Of a DNA stretch of 64,000 nucleotides, positions 29,788 through 37,053 are shown piece after piece. The DNA comes from Micromonospora polyrhachis (GTDB lineage: Bacteria; Actinomycetota; Actinomycetes; Mycobacteriales; Micromonosporaceae). The position numbers were made by a program, and so were the translations under genes. A model generated the notes under the pieces. That model was not told the DNA's origin. It was given only the letters and a program-made list of their open reading frames with translations, and made no database searches. The stretch lies in NCBI RefSeq assembly GCF_014203835.1, contig NZ_JACHJW010000001.1:2565176-2629175 (forward strand), written 5' to 3'. Positions within the stretch are counted from its first letter, which is position 1. Each line of letters begins with the position of its first letter.

Positions 29788-31026
29788 TCAGCCCCGCCAG
29801 AGGTTGAGCATCATCGCCTCCACCGCGATCCGCGGCTTGACGTTGGCCTCGATCGCCGAGCGGCAGGCGAGCACCGCCTCCAACCGGCGCAGGGTCGCCT
29901 CCGGTGCCCACTTCTCGGCCGCCGCACGGGCCAGCGGCACGGTGTCGGTGTGCACCGGTGCGACCGGTGCCCGCAACGTCATGGTCAGGACGTCCCGGTA
30001 GAAGCCGGCCAGGTCGACCAGGGCCCGGTCCAGCGAGTCCCGCTGGGCGCGGGTGGCCCGGGACTTCTGCCGCCGTTCGAGTTCCTTGATCTGGCCGGCG
30101 GATCCCCGGCTCGCGCCAGCCGCTCCCTTGCCGGTACCGCCCGCCCCCAGCGCCGTTTGCAGGGCAGCCTTCTCGGCGGCGTCGGTCTCGGCCACCGACG
30201 CTGCCGCCTCGGCTTCGGCCGCCTCGATCAGCGCGGAGGCGGCGTCGAAGCAGGCCCCGACCCCGGTCAGTCGCCGGGGCACGGCCAGTACGGCCTCCCG
30301 CCGCTGCCGCGCCTCCGCGTCGTTGGCCAACCGGCGGGCCCGACCGACGTGCCCCTGCGCGGCGGCAGCCGCCCAGCCGGCCATCTCCGGGGTGATCCCG
30401 TCCCGGTCCCGCAGCACGGTCGCCACCGCGTCGGCGGACGGCTGCCCCAACGGCACCAGCCGGCACCGGGACCGGATGGTCACCGAGATGTCGTCCGGGT
30501 GGGTCGATGGGGCACAGAGCAGGAAGACCGTACGCGGTGGGGGTTCCTCGATCGCCTTGAGCAGCGCGTTGCCGGCGGCTTCGGTGAGGCGGTCGGCGTC
30601 GGCGATGACCACCACCTGCCAGCGCCCGCCGGCCGGCGTGCTGGCGGCCCGTAGCACCAGGGCACGCATCTCGCTGACGCTGATGGAGAGCCCGTCGGGG
30701 GCCACGAACCGCACGTCGGCGTGGGTTCCGGCCAGGGTGGTACGGCATCCGGCGCAGTCCCCGCAGCCGGTGCCGTACGCGCACTGCAACGCCGCCGCGA
30801 AGGCGCGGGCCGCGACCGACCGGCCGGACCCGGGCGGCCCGGTGAAGATCCAGGCGTGGGTCATCGCGCTACCGGCGGAGAGCCCGTCGGCCGTCTCGGC
30901 CCCGCCCCGGTCTCCTGCGGCCACCGCCTCGGCCGCGCGGATCACCTCGTTGGCCGCCTCCGCCGCCCGCCGCAGGGTCTGGACCGCCTCAACCTGGCCC
31001 ACCAGCTCGGTGAAGACGTCAGGCAT
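29788..31026 (-). CDS. holB: DNA polymerase III delta-prime subunit
   Basis: A 412-residue AAA+ clamp-loader subunit: DVFTELVGQVEAVQTLRRAA, a Walker-A-like GPPGSGRSVAARAF in which the usual Lys is Arg, a Cys cluster (GTGCGDCAGC), DADRLTEAAGNALLKAIEEP with sensor 1 near CAPSTHPDDISVTIRSRCR. The delta-prime subunit is the rigid stator of the clamp loader and need not bind ATP. An Ala/Gly-rich insert (about 270-310) is an actinobacterial feature. ATG 31026 overlaps the tmk fusion stop by one base (TGATG), so the two are coupled. Confidence 0.92.
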   Translation of the reverse strand: MPDVFTELVGQVEAVQTLRRAAEAANEVIRAAEAVAAGDRGGAETADGLSAGSAMTHAWIFTGPPGSGRSVAARAFAAALQCAYGTGCGDCAGCRTTLAGTHADVRFVAPDGLSISVSEMRALVLRAASTPAGGRWQVVVIADADRLTEAAGNALLKAIEEPPPRTVFLLCAPSTHPDDISVTIRSRCRLVPLGQPSADAVATVLRDRDGITPEMAGWAAAAAQGHVGRARRLANDAEARQRREAVLAVPRRLTGVGACFDAASALIEAAEAEAAASVAETDAAEKAALQTALGAGGTGKGAAGASRGSAGQIKELERRQKSRATRAQRDSLDRALVDLAGFYRDVLTMTLRAPVAPVHTDTVPLARAAAEKWAPEATLRRLEAVLACRSAIEANVKPRIAVEAMMLNLWRG

Positions 31027-33296
31027 CAGGGCCGCCGTTCCCACTCACTGTCCATGACAGACACCAGCTCGTCCTCGGACAACCTCGGTTGACCCGGCGG
31101 GTCAGGAACTTTTCCCAGTTCGGCTCCGCCGCTGTCGGTCGGATCGGCACGTAGCCCGTCGACCCGGGCCAGCACCGTGGGAGCGATCTCCACCGCTGAC
31201 TGGGACGCGTCGAGCACCAGGTAACGCTTGGGGTCGGCGGCGGCCAGGTCGAGGAAGGCGTAGCGGACCCGCTCGTGGAACTCGACCGCCTCGTTCTCCA
31301 GCCGGTCGATGCCGGCTCCGCGCTCGGCCACCCGGGCCAGGCCGACGACCGGGTCGACGTCGAGGAGTACGACCAGGTCCGGCTTGAGCCCGCCGGTGGC
31401 CCAGGAGGAGAGCCAGGAGACCTCGTCGACCGGAAGCGTACGACCGGCCCCCTGGTAGGCCAGGGACGAGTCGACGTACCTGTCGCTGATCACCACCGCG
31501 CCGCGGGCCAGTGCCGGGCGGACCACGGTGGCGACGTGTTGGGCCCGGTCGGCGGCGTAGAGCAGCGCCTCGGCCCGGGGGGAAAGGCTCTCCGGACCCT
31601 CCGTACCGTCCAGCACCAGGCCCCGGATGCGCTTGCCCACGCCGGTGGCCCCCGGCTCCCGGGTCACCACCACCTCGCGGCCCTGGGCGCGCAGCGCCTC
31701 GGCGAGCCGGGTGACCTGGGTCGACTTGCCGGCCCCCTCGCCGCCCTCGAAGACGACGAAGAGTCCGGCGGAGGTGAACGGTTCGGCCGGCGAGAGCGGA
31801 CGACCCCGGATCGATCCCCAGAGGTCGAGCAGCACCGGCACACCCGGTTTGTCGTCCATCTGGCGGAACGCGCTGATGCCGGCGAAGATCCCGGCGATGC
31901 CGGCGACCAGCAGCAGCAGGCGGGTGGAGGAGACCGAGATGCCCAGGTTGGCGATGTTCAGTTCCCGGGAACCGGCGACACCGACCAGCACGCTGCTGAC
32001 CGAGATGGCCAGCATCAGCACCAGCCGGGTACCGGTCTGCACCACGGCGAAGACCCGGCCGCGTACGTCGTCGGCGATCTCCCCGCCGAGCAGGGTGGTG
32101 CCGGCGAGGAAGGCCATTCCCGCCCCGGCACCCACCAGGATCGCGCCGAGCATCGCCATCGACAGGTGCAGGGCGACGGCCAGGAACAGCACCGAGGCGC
32201 TGGCCAGGACGATGCTCATCCCGAACCAGCGTCGCCGGGACATCTCCCGGACGATCATCGGGCCGAGCCCGATACCGAGCGACAACCCGACGAAGATGGC
32301 ACCGAAGAGCAGGTAGAAGGCGGCGTCGCCGGCACCGAGCGAGGAGGCGAAGAAGCGGGCCGTGCCGATGACGATGCCACCGCCGGCGAACGCGCCGAGG
32401 ATGCCGAGGACCAGTCCCCGGACCAGCGGGGTCTTGCCGATGAACTTCCAGCCGTCGACGAACTGGCGCAGCATGCCCTGTTCGGGTCGGCCGCGTGGGC
32501 CGTCCCGGCCGCTGATCTCCTTGATGCCGAAGAACACCACCAGGGCGGTGGCCAGCCGGGAGAACGCGTTGATCCAGAGCGCGATCTGGGCTGGCTCGGC
32601 CCAGCCCAGTGACTCGTTACCGGAGATTCCCCGGACCAGCGCCTCCAGCGCCGCCGCGCTGAGCGCGGCCAGGATGGGAGTGATGCCGTACGTGGTGATC
32701 AGCGTGAGCTGGTTGGCCATCTCCAGCCGGGTACGCGGGATCAGGTTGGGAACCGCCGCTTCCTTGGCCGGGATCCAGATCAGCGTGATCGTCTCGATCA
32801 GGAAGGTCGCGATCGCCGCCCAGCCGACCACGACCCCGCCCCTGGCCCCGAGCAGCGCCACCATCGGAATGGAGGCGAAGAGGACGAAGCGCAGGATGTC
32901 GCAGATGGCCATGGTCAGTCGTCGGTCGAACCGGTCGGCCAACACGCCGGCGACGGGACCGAGGATCAACGCGGGCAGCAACCGGACCGCGATCACACCA
33001 CCGAACGCGGCTCCCTTGGCGGTGTCCCCGCTGACCTGGGCGGCGGCGAAGATCGAGGTGGCCAGGAGGCCGAACCAGTCACCGAACGAGGCCGCGCCGA
33101 GCACCAGCCAGAGCCGGCGGAACGGGCGGATCCGCAGGACGGACCGCAGGGCCTGGTAGCCGGTCAGGTCGACCTGGGCGGCGGGCGGCGTCGACGGCGC
33201 AGCGCCCGGTGTCTTGCCACCGGCCGCACCGCTCTGATTCGTGTCGATGGCCGCTACCTCCAGATGCTGCCCAGCGCCGGGCTCCCCCGACCCCAC
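31026..33296 (-). CDS. tmk: MFS transporter-thymidylate kinase fusion
   Basis: A 756-residue fusion. Residues about 45-490 are a 12-helix MFS permease (FRRLWLVLGAASFGDWFGLL, LADRFDRRLTMAICDILRFV). Residues about 525-740 are dTMP kinase: P-loop VFEGGEGAGKSTQ, VVTREPGATG, the DRY motif SDRYVDSSLAYQGAG, and LDVDPVVGLARV. The kinase makes dTDP for DNA synthesis. The transporter half is of the lysophospholipid/enterobactin-exporter-like type and its substrate is unknown. The reported GTG 33296 is immediately next to a TAGAGT box, so the exact start is uncertain. This fusion is known in several actinomycetes. Confidence 0.88.
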   Translation of the reverse strand: MGSGEPGAGQHLEVAAIDTNQSGAAGGKTPGAAPSTPPAAQVDLTGYQALRSVLRIRPFRRLWLVLGAASFGDWFGLLATSIFAAAQVSGDTAKGAAFGGVIAVRLLPALILGPVAGVLADRFDRRLTMAICDILRFVLFASIPMVALLGARGGVVVGWAAIATFLIETITLIWIPAKEAAVPNLIPRTRLEMANQLTLITTYGITPILAALSAAALEALVRGISGNESLGWAEPAQIALWINAFSRLATALVVFFGIKEISGRDGPRGRPEQGMLRQFVDGWKFIGKTPLVRGLVLGILGAFAGGGIVIGTARFFASSLGAGDAAFYLLFGAIFVGLSLGIGLGPMIVREMSRRRWFGMSIVLASASVLFLAVALHLSMAMLGAILVGAGAGMAFLAGTTLLGGEIADDVRGRVFAVVQTGTRLVLMLAISVSSVLVGVAGSRELNIANLGISVSSTRLLLLVAGIAGIFAGISAFRQMDDKPGVPVLLDLWGSIRGRPLSPAEPFTSAGLFVVFEGGEGAGKSTQVTRLAEALRAQGREVVVTREPGATGVGKRIRGLVLDGTEGPESLSPRAEALLYAADRAQHVATVVRPALARGAVVISDRYVDSSLAYQGAGRTLPVDEVSWLSSWATGGLKPDLVVLLDVDPVVGLARVAERGAGIDRLENEAVEFHERVRYAFLDLAAADPKRYLVLDASQSAVEIAPTVLARVDGLRADPTDSGGAELGKVPDPPGQPRLSEDELVSVMDSEWERRP

Positions 33297-33452
33297 ACTC
33301 TAGTCGTGGCGGGGGTGGACACAGCCGGCGACATTCGTCGGGGGCGAGCAGCGCCGGCTTTGCCACCCACCTGGACCGCTCGGACGATCTGTCCGGGTTC
33401 CGCGCCACCCCGAGTCAGACACGAGGGTATTTCGCATTTACCGCTGGCCGGT

Positions 33453-33458
33453 TAGCGT
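33453..33458 (+). promoter_or_regulatory. -10 box TAGCGT of the aldolase-like gene
   Basis: TAGCGT ends 6 nt before GTG 33465. The divergent gap 33303-33452 shows nothing else I can support. Confidence 0.4.
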
Positions 33459-33464
33459 GCTCGG

Positions 33465-34757
33465 GTGCCTACCGAACGCGACACCCAGCACGCCGGAGAC
33501 GCCACCCGGCGTGCCGAACGCGACACCGCGCAGGCGGGACGCGCCGCCCTTCATGCCGAACGCGACATCCTGCGCGCACGCCTGGACCGGGCCACCGCGC
33601 ACCTCGACCCACCCTTCGCGGTCGTCGACCTCGCCGCCTTCGACGCAAACGCCACCGCCCTTGTCACCCGGGCCGCCGGCAAACCGGTACGGATAGCGAG
33701 CAAGTCCGTGCGCTGCCGGGACCTGCTCGGGCGGGCACTGGCCCGGCCGGGTTGGCACGGCGTGATGGCGTACACCCTGGCCGAGGCGATCTGGCTGGTC
33801 CGGACCGGGGTCAGCCGGGACGTGCTGGTGGCCTACCCGACGGCGGACCGGGGTGCGTTGGCCACACTGGCCGGCGACGAGGAGTTGGCCACGGCCATCT
33901 CCGTCATGGTGGACAGCCCAGCCCAACTGGACCTGATCGACTCGGTCGCTGCCCCGCAGCACCGCGCCGCGATCCGGGTCTGTCTCGAACTCGACGCCTC
34001 GTGGCGGCCGTTCGGTGGCCGGCTGCACGTCGGGGTACGCCGCTCACCGGTGCACTCGGCCGAAGCCGCCGGCGCGCTGGCCGCGCACGTCGCCGGCCGG
34101 CCCGGTTTCCGGCTGGTGGGCCTGATGGCGTACGAGGCACAGATCGCCGGGCTCGGGGACGCCCCACCCCGGCAGGCACTGCGCGGGTTGACCATCCGCA
34201 CTGTGCACCGCCGGTCGTACCGGGAGTTGCTCCGCCGGCGCGGTGCGGCGGTGGCTGCCGTACGCGAGCATGCCGATCTCGCGTACGTCAACGGCGGCGG
34301 CACCGGCAGCCTCGCGCTGACCAGCGCCGATCCGGCGGTGACCGAGGTCACCGCCGGTTCCGGACTGTACGGGCCGACACTGTTCGACGGCTACCGGGCC
34401 TGGCGGCCGACACCGGCCGCCGGCTTCGCCCTGTCCGTCGTACGCCGTCCCGGTCCCCGTGTGGCGACCGTGCTCGGCGGTGGCTGGATCGCGTCCGGCC
34501 CGGCCCAGGCGAGCCGACTGCCCATGTCGTGGCTGCCGGTCGGGCTGCACCTGACCGGCACCGAGGGTGCCGGCGAGGTGCAGACCCCGCTGATCGGGTC
34601 GGTAGCCGACGAACTGCACGTCGGGGACCGGGTGTGGTTCCGCCACGCCAAGGCCGGCGAACTCTGCGAGCACGTCAACGAGCTGCACCTGGTCGACGGT
34701 GAGGAGGTGGTGGGGACGGTGCCCACCTATCGGGGTGAGGGCCACGCCTACCTGTGA
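33465..34757 (+). CDS. PLP-dependent amino acid deaminase/aldolase (D-threonine aldolase-like)
   Basis: A 430-residue fold-type III PLP enzyme (alanine racemase-like barrel). K80 in VRIASKSVRC is the PLP lysine; YVNGGGTGSLAL binds phosphate. The C-terminal domain (HAKAGELCEHVNELHLVDG) carries the His/Cys metal pair of D-serine dehydratase and D-threonine aldolase. It probably cleaves or deaminates a D-3-hydroxy amino acid. The first 40 residues have three AERD-type repeats and are dispensable-looking. With the alditol-oxidase-like gene downstream it may form a small catabolic pair. GTG 33465 fits a leaderless start. Confidence 0.8.
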   Translation: MPTERDTQHAGDATRRAERDTAQAGRAALHAERDILRARLDRATAHLDPPFAVVDLAAFDANATALVTRAAGKPVRIASKSVRCRDLLGRALARPGWHGVMAYTLAEAIWLVRTGVSRDVLVAYPTADRGALATLAGDEELATAISVMVDSPAQLDLIDSVAAPQHRAAIRVCLELDASWRPFGGRLHVGVRRSPVHSAEAAGALAAHVAGRPGFRLVGLMAYEAQIAGLGDAPPRQALRGLTIRTVHRRSYRELLRRRGAAVAAVREHADLAYVNGGGTGSLALTSADPAVTEVTAGSGLYGPTLFDGYRAWRPTPAAGFALSVVRRPGPRVATVLGGGWIASGPAQASRLPMSWLPVGLHLTGTEGAGEVQTPLIGSVADELHVGDRVWFRHAKAGELCEHVNELHLVDGEEVVGTVPTYRGEGHAYL

Positions 34758-34823
34758 CTGATGCCCCCACCTACCGACGAGTGCGGGCCACGCCTACCGG
34801 TGAACGGCGACGGTGCCCGGCGC

Positions 34824-35501
34824 TCACTTCTTCACGCCCCCGCTGCTCTTCGTCGCGCGCCGCCGATCGGACCGGGCGTCGACATGCCGGTGCAGGTATT
34901 CGCGGATCAACGCCTTGGCCTCCGCGAGCACCCGTTCGTCGCCGTCGGTGTCGCGACGGAACGCCAGCTTGATCAGCGCGTCGGCGGTCTCGACCGCGAT
35001 CTCCAGGGCGAACCTCAGGTTGGGCTCGTCGGTGATGCCGAACTGCTCGACCAGGACGCGGGCGATCTGCTCGGCGATGACCCCGTTGTTGTCCTGGCTC
35101 TCGTCGAGCAGGTGCACGTCGACGACGTCGCCGAAGTGCAGGGTACGGAAGCCGGGCATCAGCCGGTGCATCGCGATGTACTCGTCGATGCTGGCGTCCA
35201 CCCCGTCCCACCAGTGGGCGAGGTCGCCCCGGGAGAACCGTTCGCTGAGCCGTTCCAGATAGGCCTCCATGTTGCGCAGGGTCAACGCCTGCACGATGGC
35301 CCGTTTGTCCGGAAAGAACTGATAGACCGAGCCGATCGCCACCTCCGCCCGTTCGGCGAGCAGCGTCGTGGTGAGGCCTTCATAGCCCACCTCGTCGACC
35401 AACTCGGCACAGACGTCGAGCATTCGTTGGACCCGGGCTACGCTGCGGCCCTGCACCGGAACGCGGCGCAATGGACCGGATGTGGCGGTTGATGTGGACA
35501 C
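34824..35501 (-). CDS. TetR-family regulator
   Basis: A 225-residue TetR protein with HTH ARVQRMLDVCAELVDEVG, LTTTLLAERAEVAIGSVYQF and FPDKRAIVQALTLRN. The C-terminus ends in a basic tail. It is divergent from the FAD oxidase gene and convergent with the aldolase gene, and probably regulates one or both; candidate palindromes lie in the divergent gap. The start is GTG 35501, with AGGGGAG upstream. Confidence 0.87.
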   Translation of the reverse strand: MSTSTATSGPLRRVPVQGRSVARVQRMLDVCAELVDEVGYEGLTTTLLAERAEVAIGSVYQFFPDKRAIVQALTLRNMEAYLERLSERFSRGDLAHWWDGVDASIDEYIAMHRLMPGFRTLHFGDVVDVHLLDESQDNNGVIAEQIARVLVEQFGITDEPNLRFALEIAVETADALIKLAFRRDTDGDERVLAEAKALIREYLHRHVDARSDRRRATKSSGGVKK

Positions 35502-35604
35502 TCGTCGCCACTCCCCTTTCGAGCCATGAACATATCTAAACGTCGCGGGTTCGAAACGCTACCCGGATTAACGATCCAGGGGGATTTGCGGTATTTACTC
35601 ACAC

Positions 35605-35632
35605 CAGGATTCCTGATATGAATACGTTTCAT
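35605..35632. promoter_or_regulatory. Candidate palindromes between tetR and the FAD oxidase gene
   Basis: CAGGA-T-TCCTG (35605-35615) and ATGAA-TACGT-TTCAT (35618-35632) stand side by side in an unusually AT-rich stretch 33 bp before the oxidase start. Arms are short (5 bp). Confidence 0.3.
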
Positions 35633-35664
35633 TTTCTGTTTCGGGATGGCAGCTGGAGGACCGC

Positions 35665-36996
35665 ATGCGCGGTACCACACCCCCACCGTCCGGCACCGTC
35701 GACTCGGCATGGTCGAACTGGGCCGGTAACCAGAACGCCACCGCCCGCACGGTACTCGCCCCGGTGACCGTGGCCGAGACCGTCACCGCGGTCGAAACGG
35801 CCCGTGCCACCGGACGACGGATCAAGCCCGTCGGCAGTGGCCACTCCTTCACCGACATCGCCTGCTCCGACGACCAACGGATCGAGCTGGCGAAGTTGGC
35901 CGGGGCGATCCGGGTCGACAGCGCGCAACGCCTGGTCACCGTGCCAGCCGGGACACAGCTACGAGCACTCAACCAGCTACTCGCCGGGCACGGGTTGGCC
36001 ATGCCCAACCTCGGCGACATCGACGCACAGACCATCGCCGGTGCCATCTCCACCGGCACCCACGGCACCGGGGCCGGCTACGGCTGCCTCGCCACCTTCG
36101 TGGCTGGGCTCACCCTGGTCACCGGTACGGGCGAGGTGCTGCACTGCTCCGCAGACGAGAACCCCGACGTCTTCGCCGCCGCCCGGGTTGGCCTCGGCGC
36201 GCTCGGAGTGATCGTCGAGGTGACCCTGCGCTGCGACGACGCGTTCACCCTCAGGGCCCACGAACGCCCAGCCCCGCTGACCGAGGTGCTGGCCGACCTG
36301 CCCACCCTGATCAGCGACAACGACCACTTCGAGTTCTACTGGTTCCCGTACACCGACCGGGTGCAGGTAAAGATCAACAACCGGGTGCCGACCGACGACC
36401 GGCCGTTGCCCCGGTTCCGGGGTTGGCTGGACGACGAGTTCCTGTCCAACACCGTCTTCGAAGGGGCCTGCCGCCTCGGCCGCAGCCTGCCCGGCCTGGT
36501 GCCCACGATCAGCTCGATCTCGGCACGGGCACTCAGCGAGCGGATCTACACCGGCCGCTCCGACACGGTCTTCTGCACCTCACGACGAGTCAGATTCACC
36601 GAGATGGAATACGGCCTGCCGAGGGAAACGCTGCCCGAGGCGCTGGCCGCCCTGCGCCGCCTCGTCGACGGACTGCCGTTCAAGGTGCTCTTCCCGGTGG
36701 AGGTACGGTTCACCGCCCCGGACGACATCTGGCTCTCCCACGGCTACGGGCGCGAGTCGGCGTACCTGGCGATCCACCAGTACGTCGGTGCACCGTACGA
36801 GCCGTACTTCCGGGCCTTCGAGGAGATCGCCCAGGGACTGGGCGGCCGACCGCACTGGGGCAAACTGCACTACCGCGACGCGGCGTCACTCGCGCCCGCG
36901 TACCCCCGGTTCACCGACTTCCTGGCGGTACGGAACCGGCTCGACCCGGGCCGAATCTTCGCCAATGCCTACACCGATCGGGTCCTGGGCGCCTGA
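35665..36996 (+). CDS. FAD-linked alditol / D-arabinono-1,4-lactone oxidase
   Basis: A 443-residue VAO-family flavoenzyme. H60 in IKPVGSGHSFTDIA matches the His that covalently binds FAD in Streptomyces alditol oxidase; the FAD domain continues with GTQLRALNQLLAGHGLAMPN and TIAGAISTGTHGTG. The C-terminal ALO domain has RPHWGKLHYRDA. It oxidises a polyol or sugar lactone with O2, releasing H2O2. GGAGG upstream supports ATG 35665. Neighbouring aldolase-like and TetR genes suggest a small inducible catabolic locus. Confidence 0.87.
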   Translation: MRGTTPPPSGTVDSAWSNWAGNQNATARTVLAPVTVAETVTAVETARATGRRIKPVGSGHSFTDIACSDDQRIELAKLAGAIRVDSAQRLVTVPAGTQLRALNQLLAGHGLAMPNLGDIDAQTIAGAISTGTHGTGAGYGCLATFVAGLTLVTGTGEVLHCSADENPDVFAAARVGLGALGVIVEVTLRCDDAFTLRAHERPAPLTEVLADLPTLISDNDHFEFYWFPYTDRVQVKINNRVPTDDRPLPRFRGWLDDEFLSNTVFEGACRLGRSLPGLVPTISSISARALSERIYTGRSDTVFCTSRRVRFTEMEYGLPRETLPEALAALRRLVDGLPFKVLFPVEVRFTAPDDIWLSHGYGRESAYLAIHQYVGAPYEPYFRAFEEIAQGLGGRPHWGKLHYRDAASLAPAYPRFTDFLAVRNRLDPGRIFANAYTDRVLGA

Positions 36997-37003
36997 CCAA
37001 GGT

Positions 37004-37052
37004 AGATCTTGGTGGCTTTCGACCCGCCAAGGGCCGGAACCCACCAAGATCT
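37004..37052. terminator. Bidirectional terminator between the oxidase gene and topA
   Basis: Perfect 12-bp stem AGATCTTGGTGG / CCACCAAGATCT (37004-37015 and 37041-37052) with a 25-nt loop, between convergent genes and touching the topA stop. Confidence 0.65.
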
Positions 37053-37053
37053 G

